Shown: positions 32,744-42,287, numbered from the stretch's first letter. The stretch is DNA of 64,000 nt from Prolixibacteraceae bacterium (GCA_019459525.1 JAIBEY010000077.1:1-64000), one strand, 5' to 3'. Numbers and translations are program-made. Notes: a model not told the origin generated them from the sequence alone.

Positions 32744-33730
32744 TTAGAAATTTATTTTTACTTGTTCCCCGTTTATCTCATAGGTGAATTTAGAAGTTAA
32801 TTGCATCATATTCAGTAGTTCACGAAGACTTTCTGTTTTTATTGTCATGGTAAACCGGTCGTTGTTTTTCCCGATGTTACCTAAAGTAATGGTTACTCCA
32901 AACCAGCGTTCAATTCGCGGAACCAACTCACCAAATGAAATGTCGGTAAACCGCAATTCGTTGTTTTTCCATAACGAATAAAGTTCAGGAGAAACATTCC
33001 TGACCCTGGTACTATTGTCTCTAATCGTATATTGGGCTTGCTGTCCGGCTTCCAATTGAGCCTGTAGTTTGTTGTCGGATCCTTCTATCAGCACTTCGCC
33101 TTCTTCGAGGGTGGTCTCCACGAAGGGTTCGCCCGCAAAACTACGCAGGTTAAATTTGGTGCCTGTTACAATTACTTTCATTCCCGAGGCAGTAATTACC
33201 TCAAAAGGATGGTTGCTGTCTTTTTCAACTTCGAAAAAAGCTTCGCCATCGAGGGTTATTTGCCGTGGATTGAGCGCATCGTATTTTAGTGTTGTTTGTG
33301 AGTTTAGCCATACGAGGCTTCCATCGGCCAGTATGGCCTGCGATTTTTCACCTTTTGATGCCTTAAGCTGGATCATCGCCGATTGGTCTCGTCCCGAAAA
33401 ATAACCACTCATCCATAAACTACCCAGGCCCCCGGCTACAACTAGCAAAACTGATGCAGCCACTTTCCATAAAATATCGGGCAGAATCAATTGGTGTTGT
33501 TTTTTCACCGTTGGCAGTAACCCGTTTAACTTGTTCCAGGCTTCGTCAACGTCTATTTTAGCTTTAAAATAGTGGAGCTTGCTGAGATGATGTGCTTGAT
33601 GGAGTTTTCGGAATTCAGACCTGTTTTTTTCAGAATCAGAAACCCACCGAAGAACGGCATCGTTTTCCTCCCTTGTGGTTTCTTTATCCAGAAACCGGAG
33701 CAATAAGGTTTCGTTTATCGATTCTTCCAT
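32744..33730 (-). CDS. FecR-type anti-sigma factor
   Basis: A 328-residue inner-membrane regulator. The cytoplasmic N-terminal part (about 1-80), which binds the sigma factor, is followed by one transmembrane helix (about 86-110, VAASVLLVVAGGLGSLWMSG), the periplasmic FecR domain (about 120-215, LADGSLVWLNSQTTLKYD and TLEEGEVLIEG) and a C-terminal DUF4974/STN-like domain (about 255-328). It should pass the signal from substrate-loaded SusC to the ECF sigma factor encoded upstream. Confidence 0.93.
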   Translation of the reverse strand: MEESINETLLLRFLDKETTREENDAVLRWVSDSEKNRSEFRKLHQAHHLSKLHYFKAKIDVDEAWNKLNGLLPTVKKQHQLILPDILWKVAASVLLVVAGGLGSLWMSGYFSGRDQSAMIQLKASKGEKSQAILADGSLVWLNSQTTLKYDALNPRQITLDGEAFFEVEKDSNHPFEVITASGMKVIVTGTKFNLRSFAGEPFVETTLEEGEVLIEGSDNKLQAQLEAGQQAQYTIRDNSTRVRNVSPELYSLWKNNELRFTDISFGELVPRIERWFGVTITLGNIGKNNDRFTMTIKTESLRELLNMMQLTSKFTYEINGEQVKINF

Positions 33731-33828
33731 TTTTGTGTTTTTTCGTTAGGCTTATACAGGGAACTGTGATTTTACCCCTACAACAAGTCTGAAAAACTAT
33801 TTAAATTTCATTCATTTTGATTTTTCGG

Positions 33829-33890
33829 ATTACCCCAAGCCCTGAAGGGAGCCCGAAAAATCAAAAAATCACCCTTTAGGGTCGGGGTAA
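33829..33890 (-). terminator. Nested hairpins between sigma factor and anti-sigma genes
   Basis: ATTACCCC pairs with GGGGTAAT over a long arm that contains CCCTGAAGGG and CCCTTTAGGG mini-palindromes; GATTTTTCGG (33820-33829) can alternatively pair with CCCGAAAAATC. A T run lies at 33890-33898. The structure could attenuate transcription from the sigma gene into fecR. Confidence 0.45.
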
Positions 33891-33942
33891 TTTTTTTGAT
33901 TTTGGGCATACTTTCAAATTTTAAACAGTTTTTAAGAAAAAA

Positions 33943-34509
33943 TCAATTATTCAGAAAAATGCCGATAAGCAGGATGCAGAGGTAATCCTTTAGTTCGGTT
34001 TTTAATTTTGAAAGGGCGCGGCTCATCTGGGTTTCGACCGTTTTTACAGATAATCCGAGTTTACTGGCAATTTCGGCATATTTTAATCCTTCCTCGCGGC
34101 TCATTTTGAAAATCTTCCGGCATTCTTCGGGCAACGAACCAATGGCTTCGTCAACTTTTGCCTGAAACTCGGTGAAAAGAACGGATTCGTAAGTGTCGAA
34201 GTCTTCTTTTTGATTCTTGTAAACCACTTCGATGACCGAATAATAATGGTCGATTACCTTTTGGTGTTCGATAAAATTAAAGCAAAGATTTTGTACGGAT
34301 TTAAACAGGTATGGCTTGATTTCGTTGTCAAGTTTTAACCGGTCTCTCTTCGACCAGATATTTAAAAAGACCTCCTGTACTATTTCTTCTGCCTCGGACT
34401 GATTAGCGATGAATTTGTTGGCAAAACCACATAAACGAACGTAGTATTTCCTGAATATCAATTCGAAAGCCTGTTCTTCATTCCATTGCCGATTGCCATC
34501 ACGTCTCAT
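33943..34509 (-). CDS. ECF RNA polymerase sigma factor (PUL-type)
   Basis: A 188-residue sigma-70 family protein with region 2 (about 14-60, FANKFIANQSEAEEIVQEVFLNIW) and region 4 (about 125-175, REEGLKYAEIASKLGLSVKTVETQMSRALSKL). With FecR and STN-bearing SusC next to it, this is the standard Bacteroidota trans-envelope switch. The first residues and length fit the family. Confidence 0.94.
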   Translation of the reverse strand: MRRDGNRQWNEEQAFELIFRKYYVRLCGFANKFIANQSEAEEIVQEVFLNIWSKRDRLKLDNEIKPYLFKSVQNLCFNFIEHQKVIDHYYSVIEVVYKNQKEDFDTYESVLFTEFQAKVDEAIGSLPEECRKIFKMSREEGLKYAEIASKLGLSVKTVETQMSRALSKLKTELKDYLCILLIGIFLNN

Positions 34510-34531
34510 CCGGGAATAATATTTTGGGGAG

Positions 34532-34539
34532 CAAATATA
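34532..34539 (-). promoter_or_regulatory. Predicted -7 box of the ECF sigma gene
   Basis: TATATTTG on the minus strand lies 23 nt before the ATG. The -33 region (around 34559) has only a partial TTG. Confidence 0.4.
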
Positions 34540-34576
34540 AGATTTCCGAAATAGAATTCAGAAAAGTATATCTGCG

Positions 34577-36712
34577 TTAGGGCAAATCAATTTTTTTCTT
34601 CAGCTCATCAGCCCATATCTGGTATCCTTTTTCAGTCGGGTGGCAAAAGTCGCTGGCTATGTCTTTGGGTAAAGTCCCATCAGGGGCAAGCATTTTGGGG
34701 CCAATATCAATTCGCTTGATGTGGTTTGCTTTTGCAAAAAACTCCAGTTTTTGATTGATTTGATTGATCAGTATCCGGCGGGGATGGTCGGGATTTTGCT
34801 CGCGGGGCATGATTGCCATCAGGATAATTTCAGCTCCCGGAACTTTTGACCGAACCCTGCCGCAAATGGCACGTATTCCTTCTACAATCTCATCGGCTGT
34901 ATTCATCCGTGCGTTTGATGTTTCGCTGGTGTTGTTGGTCCCGATATGAATAATCACCTTTTGAGGGTGAAGCCCGTCGAGTTCGCCATGATCTAATCGC
35001 CAAAGTACATTCTGGGTGCGGTCCCAGCCAAATCCAAGGTTTAGCACACGGGCACTGCCAAATGCTGAGGCCCAGGCTTTGGGTCCATTCGGAGTCCTGA
35101 GTTTTCCGTCGGCATATTTTAAGGATGGCAGTCCTCCCCAGAAATGAGTAATTGAGTTGCCAATCAATACGATCTGCGGGTTGATAGAATCTTTTATCCG
35201 CAGCACTTCGGCATGGCGTTCCCACCAGTTGTAGCTGTCGTTTTCTAATTTTGACACCGGAACAATGGCTGCATTTTTTCGAATTTCAGTGTCTAACGAT
35301 TGATCCTCAATCAGTTTCGAAAGCAGGGGTTCCATCGCTTGAGCCCATGCTTTGGCCCCGGCCGGACTCGGATGAAGCCAGTCGGGCATCATTTTGTGAT
35401 TGATCGAACCATCCAGATTCAGGAAGACATGGTTGACATCGCAATAGAAAATGTGCTTATTGTCGGCAATTTTCGAAACCAAATCCGAAGCGCGTTCCAA
35501 AATAGCACGGTGCGATGTTGGATTTGGGCCGCCATAACACCCCGGAAAACAACGAAGGACAATGATCTTCGAATCGGGACATTTTTTGCGTAATATTTTT
35601 ACGATGGCTGTGATTCCTCCGGCAAGCTGGCCTGCCGTATGGCGGGTTGGATAATTCTTTTCGTCGATGTTGTTGGTGCCAATTTCCAGGACGATCACTT
35701 TGGGTGATTGCCCGTCGAGTTCCCCATTCTGAATGTTCCAGATAATGTTTTCAGTCCGGTATCCCGAATAACCCAGGTTAATAGCTTGACGTGGTGCAAA
35801 AAACTGATTCCACACGGGCTGATATTCGGGCTTTTCAAAATTGTTGGTAATGGAATTTCCGATCATAATCAGGTCGTATTTTTCTTTTGCAACAAGTGTC
35901 AGTTTTGCCGCATGCCGCTGTGGCGAATATCCCTGAACCGCTACTGCGGCCGGATTGTTTTCAGCGATATCCGATATCGTTTTTTCGATTAAGAATGATT
36001 TTAATACACCGGCAAGCTGACCGTTGAAAGTTCCGCCTGGTTTTTGGGTTTCAGTATCCGTGATCAGATGAAAAAATGCCTGTCCATCATATCCTTTCCA
36101 TGTTTTGGTATATTCTTCGGCGCTTTTGACCCAATTGTTATTTCCGCTAGAGTCAAACGAACAGAATAGCCGCGTTGCAGGATGGAATGGGGGCATTACC
36201 AAAGGGAATACCGTTCCAGTTCGTGTTTCGTTTAAATCGGAAGGGTTGATCAGAATCAGGTTGTCGGGTTGCTCGTTTGTGTCGAGATATTGCACCAGGT
36301 TGGCTGCCAGTTTTCCACCCGAGAGGATGCCCATGATGCTGATGCGGTTGTTCCTCAAACCTATTTCAGAACGGTTGCTTTTTAAACGTTTAAACGCGTG
36401 CAGCGCATCTGGTAACGATTTTTTCTGAGCCTGATGTTCGAAAACAACCACATCGAAATTGTTTGAATTAAGGAAATCGGTCGTTTCCCTGGTTTGACCG
36501 CTACTTTGTAAATTATCAGGAAACAGCAGGATCGTACCCTCGGGCAATTCAGCCTTTGATTTCAGCAAACGCAAAACAGGAGATGAACTATTTTTCCCTT
36601 GAACTCCTTGACTATCGGGTGAAAAAACAGCCGATTCGGGTTTGGGTTGAGATTGCCCGATTGCTGCCGAAACAAAGCTGATTAGTACGAAAAATGGTAT
36701 CAAAAATTTCAT
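34577..36712 (-). CDS. Triple-domain esterase: alpha-beta hydrolase-like / SGNH / SGNH
   Basis: An exported 711-residue protein with signal MKFLIPFFVLISFVSAAIG. Domain 1 (about 40-240) is an alpha/beta-hydrolase-like region with MGILSGGKLAAN (Ser131); I see no clear catalytic His at its end (ITDTETQKPGGTFN), so it may be degenerate. Domain 2 (about 270-465) is SGNH: GNSITN with Ser287, GTNN 345-348, Asp444/His447 in DWLHPSP. Domain 3 (about 505-705) is SGNH: GNSITHFWGG with Ser520, GTNN 591-594, Asp688/His691 in DFCHPTEKG. The SGNH domains are the platelet-activating-factor acetylhydrolase-like type. Its role in the PUL is probably glycan deacylation. Confidence 0.82.
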   Translation of the reverse strand: MKFLIPFFVLISFVSAAIGQSQPKPESAVFSPDSQGVQGKNSSSPVLRLLKSKAELPEGTILLFPDNLQSSGQTRETTDFLNSNNFDVVVFEHQAQKKSLPDALHAFKRLKSNRSEIGLRNNRISIMGILSGGKLAANLVQYLDTNEQPDNLILINPSDLNETRTGTVFPLVMPPFHPATRLFCSFDSSGNNNWVKSAEEYTKTWKGYDGQAFFHLITDTETQKPGGTFNGQLAGVLKSFLIEKTISDIAENNPAAVAVQGYSPQRHAAKLTLVAKEKYDLIMIGNSITNNFEKPEYQPVWNQFFAPRQAINLGYSGYRTENIIWNIQNGELDGQSPKVIVLEIGTNNIDEKNYPTRHTAGQLAGGITAIVKILRKKCPDSKIIVLRCFPGCYGGPNPTSHRAILERASDLVSKIADNKHIFYCDVNHVFLNLDGSINHKMMPDWLHPSPAGAKAWAQAMEPLLSKLIEDQSLDTEIRKNAAIVPVSKLENDSYNWWERHAEVLRIKDSINPQIVLIGNSITHFWGGLPSLKYADGKLRTPNGPKAWASAFGSARVLNLGFGWDRTQNVLWRLDHGELDGLHPQKVIIHIGTNNTSETSNARMNTADEIVEGIRAICGRVRSKVPGAEIILMAIMPREQNPDHPRRILINQINQKLEFFAKANHIKRIDIGPKMLAPDGTLPKDIASDFCHPTEKGYQIWADELKKKIDLP

Positions 36713-36864
36713 GAGTATATAGTTTGTTTTTTATTGCTGAATGGAATTCATTTTATGGATTTCACTTCGTTCAATTCGCATGATTGGAAAATATTCATTT
36801 CGATTGGTGTTTCCATGAATCATGCTCATTTCATGACTAAAGAATTTATTTGACTGTTATCCAA

Positions 36865-38748
36865 TTATTTCACCGGTTTTATCAAAATCGCCTGTCCGCC
36901 AGATGTCTGAAGATTGATATTCAGTATTGTTTTCGAATCGACTTTTTGTTTCGAAATGCCCACATGGGTTCGCGTCGCAACATTTGGATCGTCGAAATAC
37001 AGGGTGGCTTCATACTTTTTGCCCGATTCCAGAAAATCCAGTGGGACTTTTAGCTCACGGGCTTCGGTGTTAGTAATGCACCCCACAAACCAATTTTCCT
37101 GATTCTGTCGGGCAATTGTAATGTATTTCCCGATTTCGCCGTTGATGATTTTGGTGTCGTCCCAGGTGGTTGGAAGCACATCCCAGAAAGCCAGTTCAGG
37201 CTCATTTTGGTAGTCCTCTGGTTTATCGTACCAATACATCCATTGCAGCGGACTATAATAAATAACCGGCAAAGCCAGTTGGTGTGCCGGGGTGTTTTGA
37301 ATGTGCCGGGTTGCATGTCCCAGTTCTTTCCGGTAGAAATAGCAGAAGGTATAATCGGCAGCACCGGCAACAAAGCGGGTGAATGGCAAAATGGTGTTGT
37401 TCACCGCATCGGGCATTTCCTCGTTTCCGCGGATGCCTTCCTGCGTCATCAGGTTGGGATAAGTACGGCTAAAACCGGTTGGGCGGTATTCATCGTGAAT
37501 GTCAACCAACAGGTGGTATTTGGCGCATTTTTTTACCGCTTCGTGCAGCCAGGTGGTCCAGCGATGCGAGCCCACCTGCACAAATCCGAATTTGATTCCG
37601 GCTACTCCCCATTTCTGGTAAAGCGGCAAAATGGTGTCCAACTGAGCTGCCAAAGCCCGCTGATTGACGTACAAAAACACTCCGATTCCTTTTGATTTAG
37701 CGTATCGGATAGCTTCCTGAAGATCGAGGTCGCCTTTGGGATTCCGGCGTGGATCTACAGTTACGGTAGTGGCATCGGCTAAATAATCATTTTCAAAACC
37801 ATACCATCCGGCATCGAAATGAATGTATTTGATGTTTCGGGCCACGGCAAAATCAACCAGTTTTTTTGCTCCGGAAGTCGAGAGCGTCACTTCCCTCATC
37901 ACCTGTCCGGGTTTAATCCACGACGGGTCAGCAATAGCGCAAGGAGGATTCAGGTTCAGGATGAGGTCGTTGTTGGCCAGCAAGTCTCCGGCTTTTTCGG
38001 CCACCATTACCACCCGCCACGGCGAGGCGAAAGGTGCAATTTCGTCCACATCTCCGTAAATGGAAGTCTGAATCGAGTTTTCTTTTTCCGGATTCAGCTT
38101 GAATTTGGTACGCGAATAATTCACCATTTCGGCTTCGGCCAGGCAGGCAAACAATCCGTTGGGCAATTCCAGTGTAAGCGGGCGGTCCGACTCGTCGGGC
38201 CAGTTTTTTAGCGGAAGCAATTGGTGCAACGATTGTGCCCGGGCTGTAAACCACGCTTTGGTATTTTCCTGAAAATTAAATTCGGTTGATTCGTTGGTAA
38301 GGTGCAAATAAGGGCCGCCATTTTCGTTAGTGGCAAATTTGTAGCGGAAGGCAATGCCTGAGTTATAAGCCCTGACGATCAACTGAAGTGCCGGAAACTT
38401 GCGGTTTTCCCGCGTGATCGTAATAACAGATTCGTTATACTGATCGCGTATTTGGTTGCGTTCGCCGTAAACCGGAGTCCAGGTGGTGTCGTGCAATTGA
38501 ACCGCACCCGGATTAATCATCAATTGCTTGTTCCAGTTGTCGCCGTTGCAGGTAATGCCCAGTTTCGACCACTCCACAACCGACTGGTTTCCGTACCGAA
38601 TGGAATAAAAAAGCCCGTCTTCGGCACCCATTTTATTCTGAAGTGCAAAATTGATTTTTTTATCAGGAGACTTAATTTCAAAAGTGGATTGCGCTTGGGC
38701 AAGTGAAACAAACAGGACAAGAATAAACAGTACGCCTGAAATTTTCAT
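36865..38748 (-). CDS. GH97 family alpha-glycosidase
   Basis: This 627-residue exported enzyme (signal MKISGVLFILVLFVSLAQA) matches GH97: an N-terminal beta-sandwich (about 22-270), a TIM barrel with IKYIHFDAGWYGFENDYL (306-323), and a C-terminal beta domain. At the position where retaining members have an Asp nucleophile this protein reads GIKFGFVQ (Gly388), and candidate Glu residues lie in DIHDEYRP (Glu420) and TQEGIRGNEE. This pattern points to the inverting, SusB-like branch, hence alpha-glucosidase rather than alpha-galactosidase. It heads the minus-strand PUL run. Confidence 0.88.
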   Translation of the reverse strand: MKISGVLFILVLFVSLAQAQSTFEIKSPDKKINFALQNKMGAEDGLFYSIRYGNQSVVEWSKLGITCNGDNWNKQLMINPGAVQLHDTTWTPVYGERNQIRDQYNESVITITRENRKFPALQLIVRAYNSGIAFRYKFATNENGGPYLHLTNESTEFNFQENTKAWFTARAQSLHQLLPLKNWPDESDRPLTLELPNGLFACLAEAEMVNYSRTKFKLNPEKENSIQTSIYGDVDEIAPFASPWRVVMVAEKAGDLLANNDLILNLNPPCAIADPSWIKPGQVMREVTLSTSGAKKLVDFAVARNIKYIHFDAGWYGFENDYLADATTVTVDPRRNPKGDLDLQEAIRYAKSKGIGVFLYVNQRALAAQLDTILPLYQKWGVAGIKFGFVQVGSHRWTTWLHEAVKKCAKYHLLVDIHDEYRPTGFSRTYPNLMTQEGIRGNEEMPDAVNNTILPFTRFVAGAADYTFCYFYRKELGHATRHIQNTPAHQLALPVIYYSPLQWMYWYDKPEDYQNEPELAFWDVLPTTWDDTKIINGEIGKYITIARQNQENWFVGCITNTEARELKVPLDFLESGKKYEATLYFDDPNVATRTHVGISKQKVDSKTILNINLQTSGGQAILIKPVK

Positions 38749-38815
38749 GGTTGTTAGGTTTAGGATTGATTAGCACGACAATTTTACGAATAAATTCTGG
38801 TCAAAGTCACTATTC

Positions 38816-39724
38816 TTAAAATCCAAGTGTGGGCGAAGAATCACCTTTGGGTCCGAGCAGTTTGGGAATCTGAAGTGTCAGGCCAAATTGTTTGTTCAGC
38901 CTTTCAATGAAATAAGCCGAAAGAAATGGCGATTCCAACTCGATATTTTGATGGACAAAGAAATAAATGTCCCGGATTCCCTGATCGACCCAGATTTTCA
39001 ACCGCTCAACCCAGTCGTCCAGTCGTTCGCGGTCGCTTTGCGGATTATTGGCACCCACATACCTGACAAATACTTTGGGTGTTGTGAGACGCATGTGCAA
39101 CAGGTCGCGCCTTCCGGCGGTATCAACCACAATATTCGTTACCTGGTGTTTTTCAAACAACGAGTAAACTTCTTCGGAAACAGCTTTATCATTGAACCAT
39201 TCGGTATTGCGCAATTCTACTGCCAGCGGAATGGCTCTCGGAAAATTTTCGATGAAACTCACCAGCCGGTCGTAATTTTTGTACTTGAAATTATCGTGCA
39301 ACTGGAGGAACACCATTCCCAGCTTCTCCTCAAAGTTGCTGATGTTGTCGCAATATTCAGTCGTCAAAGCCTGCACATCGTTCAGTCGCCGCATGTGGCT
39401 GATGCTTTGTGTGATCTTCGGGAAGAACCGAAAATTATCCGGAGCCTTATCTTTCCAGGTAATTACCTGATCTCTACCCGGCATACTATAAAAGGTGGCA
39501 TTCAGCTCAATGGAATTAAACTGGCGGGAATAATAAGTCAACTCATCTTTGGTGCCGCGCGGATAAAAGTTCTTCAGGTCGGTTTTGTTCCATTTGGCAC
39601 ATCCCACATAAATAGTCAACGGCTTGCTGGTATCGTTTTGTTTCAGTATTTCTGCTGTACGCGGATCATCGGCTGGTAGCCGGAAATCAATAGACTCATG
39701 GTTTTCACTTTGTCCGAATTTCAT
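38816..39724 (-). CDS. DUF72-domain protein
   Basis: A 302-residue cytosolic protein of the YecE/DUF72 TIM-barrel family. Signature segments are YVGCAKWNKTDLKNFYP (near 40), YYSRQFNSIELNATFYSMP, FFPKITQSISH and VFVRYVGANNPQSDRERLDDW. Function is unknown across the family. The N-terminal 30 residues before the barrel are unusual (KFGQSENHESIDFRLPADD). It is on the same strand as the PUL but probably independent. Confidence 0.85.
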   Translation of the reverse strand: MKFGQSENHESIDFRLPADDPRTAEILKQNDTSKPLTIYVGCAKWNKTDLKNFYPRGTKDELTYYSRQFNSIELNATFYSMPGRDQVITWKDKAPDNFRFFPKITQSISHMRRLNDVQALTTEYCDNISNFEEKLGMVFLQLHDNFKYKNYDRLVSFIENFPRAIPLAVELRNTEWFNDKAVSEEVYSLFEKHQVTNIVVDTAGRRDLLHMRLTTPKVFVRYVGANNPQSDRERLDDWVERLKIWVDQGIRDIYFFVHQNIELESPFLSAYFIERLNKQFGLTLQIPKLLGPKGDSSPTLGF

Positions 39725-39879
39725 GGTAGATTGTTTAAAGTTGGAAGAATGAAGGTATAATCTTTTTCGGTTATAGAATATGAAATAGATGTCTAGATTT
39801 TATTGAATGATTTGAGTGCTTTTAAGAAGAAGTATTGTTAAATTAGCAGAAATCTCTTTTAAATAAACCTTTCGCTTAA

Positions 39880-42252
39880 ATGAAACAAGATCTTAAGCCG
39901 TTTTATGAAACAGCTCACAAAATCTATCAGGAGTTATTGACTGTTGATAATATTCCATATAAGAAGGTATTTAATCCGAGTTTACTTCACGAGAACCAAT
40001 TTCAGAATTTATTAAACGTTTTAGCGAAAATAGGTTTAATCATACAAAAAGTTGCATTTCCTGAAGAGAACGAACTCATAACAATAACCGGAATTAAAAA
40101 AGGAAAAGAACTTGCAAATTTTACGAATTGGTTACCTAGTGACACATCTGTCTTAAATCGGAATCGAAATGAGTATTATTTACTCTATTTGGAATATGAT
40201 AAGAAAATGCTAAAACCGTATTCTTTTCAACATAAAACAAAACTTAATTCCGAAACAATTTATATTTTATCACAAGTATATTCAAACTCAGAGATCTTCT
40301 CTATTCTTTTGGGAATTAATAAAGGAGGCAGAAATTTTATTCAAAAAGGAAATCAAAGCTTTCCTCCTTTTTTTCCCAATGATTTGTTAATCTATGACTT
40401 AACTAATCTTGATGGTTACACTACAAAGCATACAAGAGAAGGTTTCCAAGAGTTGTTGGATCAGATAAAGGAAAGGTATAGTGAAATTGATGAAAGCATC
40501 CTGTCTAGAATAGGTAAAAATGTTACATCTAAATTAGGTTATGATCTAGAGGATATAAAACTTCCATATTTTGAGACTTACTTTAGATTAAATCACTTTT
40601 TTCCTGAATTTGAAGAGATTCTATTAGATGAACTTTATTTTCCACAGAAGATAGAGAGTCAACCTCGGAGCGAACCTATGATTGAGAAATCTTCTGAAGT
40701 TGCTGTTGGTGAGGTAAAAAGTGAAATTAATACAAATAAATTATCAAATGAGAAGGTAGGGGATGAACTAGACGAACATAGAATTCTATTTAAATATGGT
40801 TTATATTTTCCTACCATAAAGGACGATCATATAGAACCATGTTTCAACGTAAAAAATGTTGCTTCAGTGTTTGCCGATCACATATCCAAATTGCAGGAAG
40901 AAACAGGACAAATGGTTGGAATATTTGGCAAATGGGGACGAGGGAAAACTTATTTTAAAAAAGAAGTAGAGGGAATATTCAAAAACGAAAATTCAAAATA
41001 CAATTTTACGATAATAGATTTTCATGCATGGAAATATCAGGATACGCCTGCTATTTGGGCTTATTTGTATGAATGTCTTTCTGATAAATATTTCGGTTCC
41101 GAGTGGTTTTGTAAATCTTGGAGAAAGCTTAAGCTTAATTTTCAAAGAGAGAAATCAAATATTGTTAAAGATCTTATATTTTTAGGCGTAGTTTGGTCTT
41201 TATTTACTGGCATTTTGAGCCTTTTCAAATCTGGTAATTCTAGTTTAATCGGTAATCTTATTGATATTATCCAGAACTATTGGTGGCAAACAATCTCAGG
41301 TGGAACTATTATTTCTTCTCTGTTGAAATTCTGGAGAAAAGAAGGAACAGATGCACGCGAACTTTTAAAGAAATACTCAAAAGGAATTTCATTTAATCAA
41401 CATTTGGGGGTTCAGGCTGAAATAGAGAAAGAACTCGTCATTTTATTGAAAACATGGATTGCTGAAAAAAATAAAGAGCGACTTATTTTATTTGTTGATG
41501 ATATTGACCGATGCTCCGAAAAAAAGATAATTGAGATTGTTGATTCTCTAAGAGTTATGCTCGAACATCCAGAGATTGTTAAACGGGTAATCGTTTTAGT
41601 TGCAATAGACGAAGAAAAGCTTGCAATGGCAATTCGATATAAATACCGTGAATTTTATCCACCAACAAGTGATAATTCAAAAATTCTCGATGATTTGACT
41701 AGAGAATATATGGACAAGTTGTTTATTTCAGGAATAAAACTTCAGGCTTTAAATAGCGATAACGTCAACGAGTTTATTTCAACACTTGTAGCGCAAGACT
41801 GGAAAGATATTACGCAAAATCGTTTATCCCCTGAAGAAAAAACACCAAAGGAACAAGTGCATTTAGGTAGAACAGAATTGACAATAGCTAATGAGAAAAA
41901 AGAAGAGGCATTGAGTGAAAGTGGGGAATCATCACTTACCATGAATGAAAATGCAAAGAATGAAACTTATTTAGAAGAGCTTGAGGCCAGTGATGTAAAA
42001 GATATGTTTAGAGAAGAATTTATGGAATTGAAAGAGGAATTAACTCCTCGGCAGATTCGTATTTTATATTATCGTTTTCAATTAGCAAAAAACCTATACA
42101 TAAAACTTTTAGATGCAGAGAACGACCAATTAATAACTGATGGATTAAAAGGTTTGTTAAAAGCCATTCATATAAAAACCGTTTCTAAAAAAGATCATTT
42201 TGTAGAAGATCCTATCATTGATCAAATTGCAGAAATGGTTGTAGGATATTAG
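39880..42252 (+). CDS. KAP-family P-loop NTPase, candidate defence or membrane-linked factor
   Basis: A 790-residue protein. The N-terminal 300 residues match no family I know. The KAP NTPase domain starts at about 320, with Walker A GKWGRGKT (350-357), FHAWKYQ (381-387), two hydrophobic segments (about 430-450 and 460-482) inserted between Walker A and B as typical for KAP proteins, and Walker B LILFVDDIDRC (535-545). A charged linker (about 650-700) and a helical C-terminus follow. KAP NTPases are sporadic and often linked with mobile elements or phage exclusion. The gene is alone, opposite to both neighbours, and AT-rich with AAA, TTA and AGA codons unlike the surroundings. Confidence 0.85.
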   Translation: MKQDLKPFYETAHKIYQELLTVDNIPYKKVFNPSLLHENQFQNLLNVLAKIGLIIQKVAFPEENELITITGIKKGKELANFTNWLPSDTSVLNRNRNEYYLLYLEYDKKMLKPYSFQHKTKLNSETIYILSQVYSNSEIFSILLGINKGGRNFIQKGNQSFPPFFPNDLLIYDLTNLDGYTTKHTREGFQELLDQIKERYSEIDESILSRIGKNVTSKLGYDLEDIKLPYFETYFRLNHFFPEFEEILLDELYFPQKIESQPRSEPMIEKSSEVAVGEVKSEINTNKLSNEKVGDELDEHRILFKYGLYFPTIKDDHIEPCFNVKNVASVFADHISKLQEETGQMVGIFGKWGRGKTYFKKEVEGIFKNENSKYNFTIIDFHAWKYQDTPAIWAYLYECLSDKYFGSEWFCKSWRKLKLNFQREKSNIVKDLIFLGVVWSLFTGILSLFKSGNSSLIGNLIDIIQNYWWQTISGGTIISSLLKFWRKEGTDARELLKKYSKGISFNQHLGVQAEIEKELVILLKTWIAEKNKERLILFVDDIDRCSEKKIIEIVDSLRVMLEHPEIVKRVIVLVAIDEEKLAMAIRYKYREFYPPTSDNSKILDDLTREYMDKLFISGIKLQALNSDNVNEFISTLVAQDWKDITQNRLSPEEKTPKEQVHLGRTELTIANEKKEEALSESGESSLTMNENAKNETYLEELEASDVKDMFREEFMELKEELTPRQIRILYYRFQLAKNLYIKLLDAENDQLITDGLKGLLKAIHIKTVSKKDHFVEDPIIDQIAEMVVGY

Positions 42253-42287
42253 CTGTAATTAAAGAGTTTTTTATTGTAAAAATCCTT

